Made by a program: the position numbers and the translations under genes. A DNA stretch of 64,000 bases, taken from positions 124,001 to 188,000 of the forward strand of contig JACJXZ010000017.1 of NCBI GenBank assembly GCA_020636375.1. Reading direction: 5' to 3'. The DNA is from Lewinellaceae bacterium (GTDB lineage Bacteria > Bacteroidota > Bacteroidia > Chitinophagales > Saprospiraceae). The stretch's first letter is position 1. Each line of letters begins with the position of its first letter. Below the pieces are notes generated by a model. That model made no database searches. It saw only the letters and a program-made list of their open reading frames with translations, and had not been told where the DNA came from. Shown here piece by piece: positions 53,819-61,723 of the stretch.

Positions 53819-54505
53819 TCATTGAATCTTCTGAATGCCGCCGGATATGAGCGAGCGGGTATTTTTCTCTTCCGGGTCGCCGGCATAATCGATCTGCCCG
53901 CCGGTGTTGGCGCTGGCGTCGAGGCTTTTATTGGCCACCACTTCCGCCTGGCCGCCGGTATTGGCCTTGACGTAGGTGCGCTCGCACTGCAAATCCAGCC
54001 CCCGGTATTGCCCGCCGGTAGAAACGGCGACTTCCTGGGTTTCGGCAATGCCCTCCATATTGATCACCGCCCCTTCCGTGGCCGTAGCTACCAGGGAGTT
54101 GACCTTTACCGCCAGTTCCATCTGGGCGCCGCTGCTGGCCCGAAGGTCCAGCTGGTCTCCCGTAACAGGCGCCGTTGCAAACGCCTTGGCGCCGGCGCTG
54201 GCTTTCAGCGCGCGCAGTTGCTGGTAGGTAACCTCCACCCGCGCATGGTCGTCGCCCTGGAACAAACCTTCGATGAGCTGTATCTTCAGGGTTTTGCCCT
54301 TGATGTATAAGGTGACGTCGTCTTCAGAAACCCCCTCGGCAGTGATCACGGCCCGGGCCTCTTCCCCCGGCGTAAGGATCAACTCCACGTCGCCGGCGAC
54401 GGTAATGGCGTCGAAATAATCCAGCTTGCGCTCATCCTGAGCATTGGCGGAACCAAGTGTGAAGAAAAATGCCAGCGCTGCTGTTGTTTTCAAGATCGTT
54501 TTCAT
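53819..54505 (-). CDS. DUF2807 (head-GIN) secreted adhesin-like protein
   Basis: The 228-residue protein has a signal peptide (MKTILKTTAALAFFFTLGSANAQ) and a DUF2807 beta-helix: FDAITVAGDVELILTPGEEA, then strands with repeated small residues such as ASSGAQMELAVKV and ANTGGQAEVVANKSLDASAN. The family is widespread in Bacteroidota and has no settled function; proposed roles include surface or periplasmic adhesin-like contacts. It carries no T9SS sorting domain, so it is probably periplasmic. A family B element copy lies 57 bp upstream of its start codon and could affect its promoter. Confidence 0.92.
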   Translation of the reverse strand: MKTILKTTAALAFFFTLGSANAQDERKLDYFDAITVAGDVELILTPGEEARAVITAEGVSEDDVTLYIKGKTLKIQLIEGLFQGDDHARVEVTYQQLRALKASAGAKAFATAPVTGDQLDLRASSGAQMELAVKVNSLVATATEGAVINMEGIAETQEVAVSTGGQYRGLDLQCERTYVKANTGGQAEVVANKSLDASANTGGQIDYAGDPEEKNTRSLISGGIQKIQ

Positions 54506-54561
54506 GATAAGCGATTTTTATTTTTTGATGTATGTCAGGTGGTTAAATTTTCCTGCCTATG

Positions 54562-54663
54562 GGCTACCCGTCTGAGATTGGACACTCCATGCCTCCTGCA
54601 AACGCTTGGCCTCGACTCCGCTCGGCTTTCCCCTTTCTGCTGTCCAACCTTAGACGGGTAGCC
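54562..54663. mobile_element. Family B miniature inverted-repeat element, copy 2 (102 bp)
   Basis: The terminal repeats begin GGCTACCCGTCT and end AGACGGGTAGCC. The element is flanked by TGCCTATG at 54554-54561 and 54664-54671, an exact 8-bp target duplication. It has the same length as the copy at 44158-44259 and differs at roughly a dozen positions, mostly in the left third. It sits in the 345-bp gap between the divergent DUF2807 and MarR genes. The rest of the gap shows no gene. Confidence 0.85.
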
Positions 54664-54850
54664 TGCCTATGTATTAGGATGCAAAATGCGGCCGCCTTCC
54701 CCTATTGTGGATCGGAAAATGGCAACGGCGATTGACATACTCCCCTCAGGCAAATTTGTTTGTTGCCGGTTCCCGGACAAGTCGCCACAAATTATTTCCC
54801 GCTTTCCCTTGCATAATTTCCTGAAAAGATTTTAATTGCACTTAAAATAG

Positions 54851-54862
54851 TTGCAAGTGCAA
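54851..54862. promoter_or_regulatory. Palindrome TTGCA-AG-TGCAA at the marR start (putative MarR operator)
   Basis: A 12-bp palindrome with arms TTGCA/TGCAA lies across the start of the MarR gene. A related palindrome with the same arms follows the gene at 55324-55335, before the S41 peptidase gene. A further half-site TTGCA lies at 54836-54840. Confidence 0.5.
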
Positions 54863-55306
54863 GAAAACAGGATTCAAGAACAACGCCTGGAGCAATTACC
54901 TGTATTTTACATGGAGCAGATCGTAAGGCGGTACCGGCAGATGGCTACTCAGGCCCTGAAAAACCATCACGCGGGCCTTTCCGTAGACCAATGGGTCGTG
55001 TTGAAGCAGATCAGCGAGAACAACGGCAGCAGCCAGGTGGAGATCGGCAGCTCTACCGTCAAAGATGCCCCGACTACCACCCGGATCATCGACCAGCTGG
55101 TTTCTAAAAACCTGATAAGCAAGCAACTGGACCCCGAAGACCGGCGGCGGTACATGGTCTTCGTCACGGAAAAAGGCCGGCAACTGATCGAACGCCTGCT
55201 GCCGGTGGTTCAGGAATACCGGCAGGTACCCCTGAAGGGCTTTTCGCCCGCCGAACAGAAGCAGCTCATCGGCCTGCTGCAGCGCATGCTGAAAAACCTG
55301 GATTAA
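54851..55306 (+). CDS. MarR-family transcriptional regulator
   Basis: The protein (151 residues from the TTG at 54851) is a MarR winged-helix dimer: the helix-turn-helix lies at about residues 50-105, with DAPTTTRIIDQLVSKNLISKQLDPEDRRRYMVFVTEKG containing the recognition helix and the wing with the conserved D-x-R-R. Such proteins usually repress their own operon and a neighbour until a small ligand binds. The S41 protease gene lies 121 bp downstream in the same direction, and both are preceded by a TTGCA-N2-TGCAA palindrome. The start is uncertain, because TTG (54851) and GTG (54857) both lie inside that palindrome and the first ATG (54911) would remove the N-terminal helix. Confidence 0.87.
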   Translation: MQVQENRIQEQRLEQLPVFYMEQIVRRYRQMATQALKNHHAGLSVDQWVVLKQISENNGSSQVEIGSSTVKDAPTTTRIIDQLVSKNLISKQLDPEDRRRYMVFVTEKGRQLIERLLPVVQEYRQVPLKGFSPAEQKQLIGLLQRMLKNLD

Positions 55307-55323
55307 ATTTTTTCGCCCAATAA

Positions 55324-55335
55324 TTGCATTTGCAA
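55324..55335. promoter_or_regulatory. Palindrome TTGCA-TT-TGCAA upstream of the S41 peptidase gene
   Basis: This site has the same arms as the palindrome at 54851-54862 and lies 92 bp before the S41 protease start. AACTTTTG at its end (55334-55341) resembles a -7 box (TAnnTTTG), so a bound repressor would block it. Confidence 0.5.
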
Positions 55336-55427
55336 CTTTTGCTCTTGTAAGTTTTTTCAAGTTATTACCCGACTGTGTTTTTCATCACCCGACTGTACTT
55401 TACATTTCAATCACCCAACTTTCTTTT

Positions 55428-56768
55428 ATGCGTAAACTGATTTTTCTTCTTTGCGTTTTCGCCCTCCCGGGCTTCTTCCTATCCACTGTTTCCGCCCAGG
55501 AAACCCTGACGGCCGCCGAGCAGTCGACAGCCATTGACAGCCTGATCCACAGCCTGGAGGAAAATTACGTTTTCCCCAAACTGGCGGAACAGATGGGCCA
55601 GCATCTGCGCCAGAAGCAAAAGGCAGGCGCCTTCAAAAACCTGACGGAACCGGTCGCCTTCGCCGACCGGCTGACGGAAGAGATCCAGTATGTGAGCAAA
55701 GACAAGCACCTCCGGGTGCGGTTCGACCCCGAGGGCGCTGCCCGGATGCGGGCGCATGCCGCAAGCGACGAAAACGAAGACGACGGCCCCGACCCCGAAT
55801 GGCTGAAACAGATGGCCCGCGACAATTATGGTTTCCAGGGGGCAAAAATCCTGGAAGGCAACGTCGGCTACCTCGACCTGCGGGGCTTTTTCCCGGCGGC
55901 CTACGCCGGAGAAACCGCCGCTGCCGCCATGAACATGCTGTCCAATACCGACGCCATCATTTTCGACCTGCGGCAGAACGGCGGCGGCGACCCGGGCATG
56001 ATCCAGCTGCTGACGTCCTATCTTTACCCGGCAGGCAGAGACGTCCACCTGAATAGCTTCTACCACCGCCACTCCAACGATACAAGCCAGACCTGGACGC
56101 TGCCCTACGTGCCCGGCAAACGCAACCCGGATGCCGAGGTGTTCGTACTGACCAGCAACTCCACCTTCTCGGCAGCAGAAGAATTTACCTATAACCTCCG
56201 GAACCTGGAGCGGGCTACCATAGTCGGGGAAACGACCGGCGGCGGCGCCCACCCCGGCGGCATGATGCCGATCGCACAGCAGTTCGTCGCCTTCATCCCG
56301 AACGGCCGGGCGATCAACCCCATCACCAACACCAACTGGGAAGGCACGGGGGTAAGCCCCCACGTCGAAGTGGAAAAGGAAAAAGCCCTCGGCACCGCCC
56401 ATCAGATGGCGCTGGAAAAACTGGCGGAAAAGGCTGAATCGGATGAAACCAGGCGCTACTTCGAATGGTTCGCCACCTACCTGAAGTCCAAAAACGAACC
56501 GCCGGCCCTCAGCAGGCAGCAAATGCAGGCCTGCACCGGCAACTACGGTGCCCGCAACATCCTGCTGGAAGACGGCCAGCTCTTCTACCAGCGCACCGGA
56601 CGGCCAAAAATGGCATTGGTCCCACTTAGCTCTACGTCCTTCGCCCTGACAGATGACCCCGATTTGACATTCACCGTGGAAATGGAGGATGGCGAAGCCG
56701 CCGCCTTAGTCGTGGAGAGCGTCAACGGCTGGCGGGAAAGGACGGAGCGGAAAGGGGCGCAGCCTTAG
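55428..56768 (+). CDS. Secreted S41-family peptidase (tail-specific protease/IRBP-like)
   Basis: The 446-residue protein has a signal peptide (MRKLIFLLCVFALPGFFLSTVSAQ), an N-terminal helical region (30-130) and an S41 core. The core contains VGYLDLRGFFP, AIIFDLRQNGGGDPGMIQLL and the nucleophile serine near residue 248 in TSNSTFSAAEEFTYNL. The PDZ domain of CtpA-type enzymes is absent, as in the IRBP-like subgroup. It acts in the periplasm or outside the cell. The stop codon TAG is completed by the first G of a family A element inserted into the TTA of its 3' end, so the gene and the element abut exactly. Confidence 0.92.
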   Translation: MRKLIFLLCVFALPGFFLSTVSAQETLTAAEQSTAIDSLIHSLEENYVFPKLAEQMGQHLRQKQKAGAFKNLTEPVAFADRLTEEIQYVSKDKHLRVRFDPEGAARMRAHAASDENEDDGPDPEWLKQMARDNYGFQGAKILEGNVGYLDLRGFFPAAYAGETAAAAMNMLSNTDAIIFDLRQNGGGDPGMIQLLTSYLYPAGRDVHLNSFYHRHSNDTSQTWTLPYVPGKRNPDAEVFVLTSNSTFSAAEEFTYNLRNLERATIVGETTGGGAHPGGMMPIAQQFVAFIPNGRAINPITNTNWEGTGVSPHVEVEKEKALGTAHQMALEKLAEKAESDETRRYFEWFATYLKSKNEPPALSRQQMQACTGNYGARNILLEDGQLFYQRTGRPKMALVPLSSTSFALTDDPDLTFTVEMEDGEAAALVVESVNGWRERTERKGAQP

Positions 56769-56939
56769 GGATTGCGCAAAAATAAATTACCCATTTAGAC
56801 TCGTTCTTTTGCGCGCTAACTGCGTTGATCCCGCTCAGATTGAGCGGGACGCCGTAGCCCCGCTATGTCTGCGTTTTTCGCCTTGTTAGCGCACAAAATA
56901 ACTTCGTCTATTCTGTGTAACTTATTATTGCGCAATCCC
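56768..56939. mobile_element. Family A miniature inverted-repeat element, copy 2 (172 bp)
   Basis: It begins GGGATTGCGCAAAAATAAAT and ends ATTGCGCAATCCC, flanked by TTA at 56765-56767 and 56940-56942. Both ends are almost identical to copy 1 (13145-13302). The internal stem reads CTAAC (56816-56820) with GTTAG (56885-56889), where copy 1 has CTGGC with GCCAG. It carries an extra hairpin, TCCCGCTCA-gat-TGAGCGGGA, that copy 1 lacks and that explains the length difference. It lies between the convergent S41 peptidase and SMP-30-like genes and can serve as a terminator. Confidence 0.78.
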
Positions 56940-56948
56940 TTAGTGTAG

Positions 56949-57983
56949 CTATTTCAACGCTACCCTGGCTATATACATATCCGCCGTCATGTACAACACG
57001 GACTCATCTGCATTCAAGGCGCAGTTGGCCGTGGCCTGCCCGGTGGAGATCGTCCCCAGGTGTTCCCCTTCCGGCGTGAACACGAGGACGCCGCCCGGCC
57101 CGGTAGCGAAAACGATGCCGGCTCTGTTGACTTTCAGGCCGTCGGGCAGGCCTTTGTTGCCGGGTACCATATCCGTCGCGTCGAAGAATACCCTGCCGTT
57201 GGCGAAGTTTTTATTTTCATCCACATCATACGCCATCCAGATGGCCCGATCCGGGTCGGAATTGGCGACGTAACATTTGGCGTAATCCGGGCTGAAAGCG
57301 ATGCCGTTCGGCCGCGACAGCTCGTCCGTCAGCAGGAACACTTCCCCTTCCGGCGACACCCGGTAGACGCCCTGGAAGGGGATTTCCTTTCCGGGGTCGT
57401 CCACCTGCTTTTCCAGGCCGTAGGGCGGGTCGGTGAAGTACAGGTGGCCGCCCGGGCCGTAGACGGCATCGTTGGGGCTGTTGAAGCGCTTGCCTTCGTA
57501 TTTGTCGGCGATGGTGATGAACGCTGCCCTGGGCGCGCCGGGCGGCGCGTCCATCATGGCCATGCGGCGGTCGCCGTGCTGGCAGAGTACCAGCCTGCCA
57601 CCGGGGCTGAGTATCAGTCCGTTGGAGCCGGTTTCGCCGCCCTTCGGCAAATCAGCGGTGTACCCGGAAGGCTGCAGGTACACTGAATCGCCCTCGCCCT
57701 CTTTCCAGCGGTAGACCGTGTTTTTCGGCACGTCCGACCAGATCAGCATCTGCTCGGCCTCCAGCCAGAGGGGCCCCTCGGCCCATTCGTAGCCTTCGGC
57801 GATGACCTCGACCGGAGCACTGGTATCCAGGACAGCGGACAACCTCGCATCGACCACAATTATTTCGCCAATGGTTTTGTAGCTGAGAGAATCCTCTTTT
57901 GGCATATCTGTCGTTTTTTCCTTTGCGGAATTTTTACAGGAAAAGAAGCTGCTGAGCAGGAGGAGCATGAATACGTATCGCAT
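56949..57983 (-). CDS. SMP-30/gluconolactonase-family lipoprotein
   Basis: The 344-residue protein has a lipoprotein signal (MRYVFMLLLLSSFFSC, lipobox SFFSC) and an SMP-30/LRE six-bladed propeller. Typical segments are EGPLWLEAEQMLIWSDVPKN, GSNGLILSPGGRLVLCQHGD, SPNDAVYGPGGHLYFTDPPYGL and LSRPNGIAFSPDYAKCYVANSD, which include the usual metal ligands Glu, Asn and Asp. Such enzymes hydrolyse sugar lactones or related esters with a divalent metal. As a lipoprotein it would be anchored in the envelope. The substrate is not indicated by context. Confidence 0.92.
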   Translation of the reverse strand: MRYVFMLLLLSSFFSCKNSAKEKTTDMPKEDSLSYKTIGEIIVVDARLSAVLDTSAPVEVIAEGYEWAEGPLWLEAEQMLIWSDVPKNTVYRWKEGEGDSVYLQPSGYTADLPKGGETGSNGLILSPGGRLVLCQHGDRRMAMMDAPPGAPRAAFITIADKYEGKRFNSPNDAVYGPGGHLYFTDPPYGLEKQVDDPGKEIPFQGVYRVSPEGEVFLLTDELSRPNGIAFSPDYAKCYVANSDPDRAIWMAYDVDENKNFANGRVFFDATDMVPGNKGLPDGLKVNRAGIVFATGPGGVLVFTPEGEHLGTISTGQATANCALNADESVLYMTADMYIARVALK

Positions 57984-58039
57984 AGTTTTCGTTTTGAAAT
58001 TGCTCCGCTGAAGGTAAGCAATTCAAACGAGACCTGCGT

Positions 58040-59017
58040 TTAATCCTCCAGCGTTACCACCACATTTCCCTGCTTATGGCCGGTATCGACGTAGCGGTGC
58101 GCCTCCGCCATCTGCTCCAGCGGATAGCGGCGGCTGATCGCCGGCCGGAATTGGCCCGCTTCAGCCAGTTCCGCCAGGAAGCGCAGGTCTTCCGGCCGCT
58201 CGTCGGCAGGCCCGGCGATGACCTTTTTGCTGCTCGTGAGCGCCACCCAGGGGATACGGGCCATTTCCGGCAGGCCGGACACTACCGCCAGGAGGCGGCC
58301 GCCTTCCCGGAGCGCGTTTTTGACGCGGGAATACGGCGCGTTGCCGACGTTGTCCATGATGATGTCGTAGGTTTCGCCCTTGCCGGTGAAATCCTCCCGG
58401 GTATAGTCGACGACTTTATCCGCTCCGAACGATTGTACGAATCCCACATTTGCCGTGCTGCACACGCCGGTGACTTGCGCGCCGAAGTATTTGGCGACCT
58501 GCACGGCAGCGATACCGACGGCGCCGGAAGCGCCGTTGACCAGCACTTTGTCCCCTCTTTTTATCCCGGCCCGTTCGCGGAGATAGTTTATGGCCGTCAT
58601 GCCGCCGAAAGTGATGGCGGCGGCTTCTTCGAAGTTCAGGTTGCCTGGTTTTAAGACGATGACGCCGTCTTCCGGCATGGTTTTGTACTCGGCGTGACAA
58701 CCCATTTTGTTGCCATCCATGGCGAAGACCTCGTCGCCGGCCCTGAACTTTGTTACGTCCTTGCCCACTGCTTCGACTTTGCCGGCCAGCACCACCCCCA
58801 GTATAGGCTGCCGCGGGCGGGAAAAGCCGAAGGCTAAGCGGACGAAGATGCCGAAGCCGGGCGGCACTTCCAGGCTGCGGATGCGCCAGTCGCCGGAATT
58901 GACAGCCGTGGCATGGATTTTTACCAGCACCTCCTGGTCTTTGGGCACCGGCTTTTCTACTTCCTGAAGCCGGAGGACGTCGGGTGGCCCGTATCCGGTT
59001 GCAATAATTGCTTTCAT
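58040..59017 (-). CDS. NAD(P)-dependent quinone oxidoreductase-like MDR enzyme
   Basis: The 325-residue protein is a zinc-free medium-chain dehydrogenase/reductase: an N-terminal GroES-like fold (MKAIIATGYGPPDVLRLQEVEKPVP) is followed by a Rossmann domain with KVLVNGASGAVGIAAVQVAKYFGAQV. The zinc-binding cysteines of alcohol dehydrogenases are absent. It probably reduces quinones or alpha,beta-unsaturated carbonyls with NADPH. The frame is open from 59155, but the extra 46 residues run through low-similarity sequence, so the ATG at 59017 is used. The small conserved gene at 59159-59407 lies immediately upstream on the same strand, 141 bp away. Confidence 0.92.
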   Translation of the reverse strand: MKAIIATGYGPPDVLRLQEVEKPVPKDQEVLVKIHATAVNSGDWRIRSLEVPPGFGIFVRLAFGFSRPRQPILGVVLAGKVEAVGKDVTKFRAGDEVFAMDGNKMGCHAEYKTMPEDGVIVLKPGNLNFEEAAAITFGGMTAINYLRERAGIKRGDKVLVNGASGAVGIAAVQVAKYFGAQVTGVCSTANVGFVQSFGADKVVDYTREDFTGKGETYDIIMDNVGNAPYSRVKNALREGGRLLAVVSGLPEMARIPWVALTSSKKVIAGPADERPEDLRFLAELAEAGQFRPAISRRYPLEQMAEAHRYVDTGHKQGNVVVTLED

Positions 59018-59158
59018 TATATTCATTTTTTTCTGTTGAAATATTGGGTTTTTCTTGCCACAAAAGCTCCAAAGCACTAAAAAGGCACAAAAATATCTGC
59101 GTGGGCCGAGAGCCATACCCCGCCGAATGGCGAAATCCGAAAACCGAACGGCCACCCT

Positions 59159-59407
59159 CTACTCCGCCGTCTCCACGCAGGCTACCAGCAGCAGCGGCAG
59201 GCCCAGGTCGCGCACCCGGCGGAGCAGGCCGTGCAGGGCCGCCTGGTCGGCCACCGGCCCGGCAATCAGCGTGTCGCCGTTCGCTTCCAGGGTGATGGCC
59301 ATGCCGTCGAACCAGCCGGCCCACTGCGGGCCCAGGTGTCCGTGGAGCCGGATATGGTATACCAGGGGTTGGTCGAAGTTGAGGGCCGGTTTGCTTTTGA
59401 CTGACAT
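59159..59407 (-). CDS. Small conserved protein with the pattern IRLxGHLGPQWAGWFDG
   Basis: This 82-residue protein has the pattern YHIRLHGHLGPQWAGWFDGM, TLEANGDTLIAGPVADQAAL and HGLLRRVRDLGLPLLLV. Proteins with this pattern occur in many bacteria and often near MDR-type oxidoreductases, as here. No function is established; the fold may be a small alpha-beta dimer. No signal peptide is present. The gene is probably co-transcribed with the quinone oxidoreductase-like gene downstream. Confidence 0.82.
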   Translation of the reverse strand: MSVKSKPALNFDQPLVYHIRLHGHLGPQWAGWFDGMAITLEANGDTLIAGPVADQAALHGLLRRVRDLGLPLLLVACVETAE

Positions 59408-59568
59408 CGTCTCGTTTTTTTATACTGCAAATGTACCGGCAGAAAGGTATTGGTGTAAACCTACTAAAGTACTGTTTTGGGGGAAGGTGGATGATGGTAG
59501 CCGGCATCCGTCGCCCACCAGGGCGGGAGGATGGTTAAAGTATAAGCCTGGGTATCGCTCCTTTTAAC

Positions 59569-59597
59569 TTTGGGTTAACTCTCATTTTATATTTTTG
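59569..59597 (+). promoter_or_regulatory. Bacteroidota-type promoter of the truncated phytase gene
   Basis: TTTG (59569-59572), 17 bases, then TATTTTTG (59590-59597) match the -33 and -7 consensus exactly. The ATG of the truncated gene follows at 59633. The promoter is intact although the gene is not. Confidence 0.6.
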
Positions 59598-59632
59598 CCG
59601 GCATCAGTCCATAACACCCAACCGAACAAAAA

Positions 59633-60029
59633 ATGGAACCTAAACACCTTTTTCAAGCCATCTTCCCCTCGGCCCTTCTTTTTTCCTGCCGCCCGGAGGC
59701 GTTCATCGTCTACCCGGCCTTCGAGACCGACCCCGTCGCCAGCCCAGATGATGCCGCCGACGATACCGCCATTTTCATTCATCCCGGCGACGCCTCCAAA
59801 AATGCCATTATCGGGACGGACAAGCAAAAAGGCCTGATCGTCTACGATGCGCAGGGCAAAGCCGTTCACCGCTACCCGTTCGGCAGGATCAGCAACGTGG
59901 ACCTGAGGCAGGAGGTGGACTGGAACGGGCGCCGGGTTACCATCGTGGGCGGCAGCAATCGACCTGATCAAGCAACAGGAATTTTATGCCTTGTGGATGA
60001 GGGTGGGGCTGCGGCTGAAGTATGATTAA
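59633..60029 (+). pseudogene. Truncated beta-propeller phytase fused out of frame to the tail of an outer-membrane receptor
   Basis: The first 110 codons match the N-terminus of beta-propeller 3-phytases: a signal-like start, then DPVASPDDAADDTAIFIHPG, AIIGTDKQKGLIVYD, RISNVDLRQEVDW and VGGSNR. The remaining two thirds of a phytase are missing. From about 59960 another frame encodes AIDLIKQQEFYALWMRVGLR then LKYD and a stop at 60029, which resembles the last strand of a TonB-dependent receptor barrel ending in an aromatic-x-hydrophobic pattern. The phytase frame itself runs on for 16 unrelated codons to 60025. A deletion between a phytase gene and a downstream receptor gene, a common pairing, explains this. 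The promoter at 59569-59597 remains. Confidence 0.8.
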
Positions 60030-60059
60030 AGATAAGGAAGGATAAAACAGCCCAGAGGG

Positions 60060-60180
60060 AGGATAGCACACTGATTTATTAAGATTCATCAGGGTTTATT
60101 AAGATCATCTCCTTCGATGGTTACAATCCTAAGCAATCTAAATTTATCCTAACCGATCAGTGCACCATTCCTTTTTGCAC
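60060..60180. repeat. Low-complexity inverted repeat between scar and dehydrogenase
   Basis: GGATAGCACACTGATTTATT (from 60061) is roughly mirrored by AATTTATCCTAACCGATCAG with TGCACC following. The pairing is imperfect. No gene is seen between 60030 and 60225. Confidence 0.35.
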
Positions 60181-60225
60181 AACTCCCTCCATGTAAGGAA
60201 GCAAATGGGCGGCAAGGCTGGTTTC

Positions 60226-61245
60226 TTAAGCCGCTTCCAGGTCCAGTACGACGCGCCCGTTGATCCGCCCGTCCTTCAGGCGGCTGAAGATGTCATTGAT
60301 CGCGTCCAGCTTCTGGATTTCCACCGTAGGTTTCACCTTGCCTTCGGCGGCGAACATCAGGCTTTCTTCCAGGTCTTTCCGGGTGCCTACGATGGAGCCG
60401 CGGACCGTGATCCGTTTCAGCACAACATCGAAAATGGGCGTCGGGAAGTCGCCCGGCGGCAGCCCTACCAGCGAGCAGGTGCCGCCCCGGCGCAGCATAT
60501 CGATGGATTGGCGGAAGATGCCGGGAGAAACGGCCGTCACCAGAACGCCGTGCGCCCCGCCCGTCTCCTTATGAATGGCGGCGGCGGGGTCCTGTTTGGC
60601 GGCATTTACCGTCACCTCGGCACCCAGGCTTCGGGCCAGTTCGAGTTTTTCGTCGGAAACGTCAACCGCGGCCACGTGCCGGCCCATGGCCTTAGCGTAC
60701 TGTACAGCCACATGGCCCAGGCCGCCGACGCCTACGATAACTACCCACTCGCCGGGCTTGGTATCCGTCTCTTTGAGCCCTTTGTAGGTGGTAACGCCCG
60801 CGCACAGGATCGGCGCGGCGGAAAGAAAATCCAGCCCGTCGGGGATCCGTCCGACATAGCCGGCGTCGGCCAGCACGTATTCGGCAAAGCCGCCGTCGAC
60901 CGAGTAGCCGGTGTTCTGCTGCTGTTCGCAAAGCGTTTCCCAGCCCGTGAAGCAGTATTCGCAAGAGCCGCAGGCGCTGTGCAGCCAGGGGATGCCCACC
61001 CGGTCGCCTTCTTTCAGGTGCCTGACCCCGGGGCCTGCCGCCGCCACGTAACCGACGCCCTCATGGCCGGGAATGAAGGGCAGCTTGGGCTTTACCGGCC
61101 AGTCGCCGTCGGCGGCGTGGAGGTCGGTATGGCAGACGCCCGAGGCGGCCACCCGCACCAGGACCTGCCCCGGGCCGGGCCGGGGAACACTGACGCTTTC
61201 AATGCTCAGGGGCTTGCCGAATTCGTGAACTACGGCAGCTTTCAT
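60226..61245 (-). CDS. Zinc-dependent alcohol dehydrogenase (AdhP-like)
   Basis: The 339-residue enzyme oxidises primary alcohols or reduces aldehydes with NAD(H). The catalytic zinc ligands are in SGVCHTDLHAADG and GHEGVG, the structural zinc is held by four cysteines in SACGSCEYCFTGWETLC, and the Rossmann segment is VVIVGVGGLGHVAVQYAKAMG. Family members start MKAAVVHEFG, so the ATG at 61245 is preferred over the one at 61260, which would add MLPKT. It is cytoplasmic and transcribed alone. Confidence 0.93.
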   Translation of the reverse strand: MKAAVVHEFGKPLSIESVSVPRPGPGQVLVRVAASGVCHTDLHAADGDWPVKPKLPFIPGHEGVGYVAAAGPGVRHLKEGDRVGIPWLHSACGSCEYCFTGWETLCEQQQNTGYSVDGGFAEYVLADAGYVGRIPDGLDFLSAAPILCAGVTTYKGLKETDTKPGEWVVIVGVGGLGHVAVQYAKAMGRHVAAVDVSDEKLELARSLGAEVTVNAAKQDPAAAIHKETGGAHGVLVTAVSPGIFRQSIDMLRRGGTCSLVGLPPGDFPTPIFDVVLKRITVRGSIVGTRKDLEESLMFAAEGKVKPTVEIQKLDAINDIFSRLKDGRINGRVVLDLEAA

Positions 61246-61493
61246 CGTTTTTGGCAACATAATTCAAACAGTTTTATGATAAGAGAAATAGAAGGCACGG
61301 CCACAGAACCGCCCCTAACCGAAATGGGAAAGAAGGCGCCTACAGAATGATGGCGACTGAAAAAGGCTTGAAAAACTGTCTTTGGAGTTGTGCTTCAGCT
61401 ATGAGGAAAAATAGGGCGAACGCGTGAGTTGTGCTTCGAATTCAGGTGAGGCAATATAGTATTTTTTGGGGAGAAATACAATGAAAATTTTTT

Positions 61494-61694
61494 TTATGTT
61501 TCCGCCTCTGCCTTTTCGGCGGGAGCCAGCCCCCGTTTGAACCGGCCCCTCGCATAGCCGCCGTATAATACGAGGTGGGATACTTTTTCGGGGTGCCTGG
61601 CTGCATAGGCAATGGAAACGGAGGCGCCCTGAGATATGCCGAGCAGGGGAAACTTTTTGAACCCTGCATCGGAAGTAGTACAAAAAACGGACAA
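61494..61694 (-). pseudogene. Alpha/beta-hydrolase fragment
   Basis: About 50 residues match the nucleophile-elbow region of an alpha/beta-hydrolase: FPLLGISQGASVSIAYAARH followed by PEKVSHLVLYGGYARGRFKR. The G-x-S-x-G serine motif is complete. Both the N-terminal 80-90 residues and everything after the segment are missing, so no functional enzyme can be made. It is squeezed between the dehydrogenase and the plug-domain gene and is likely a remnant of deletion. Confidence 0.75.
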
Positions 61695-61723
61695 CCTGTC
61701 TCATCACACCCTCTCTTCAATCA

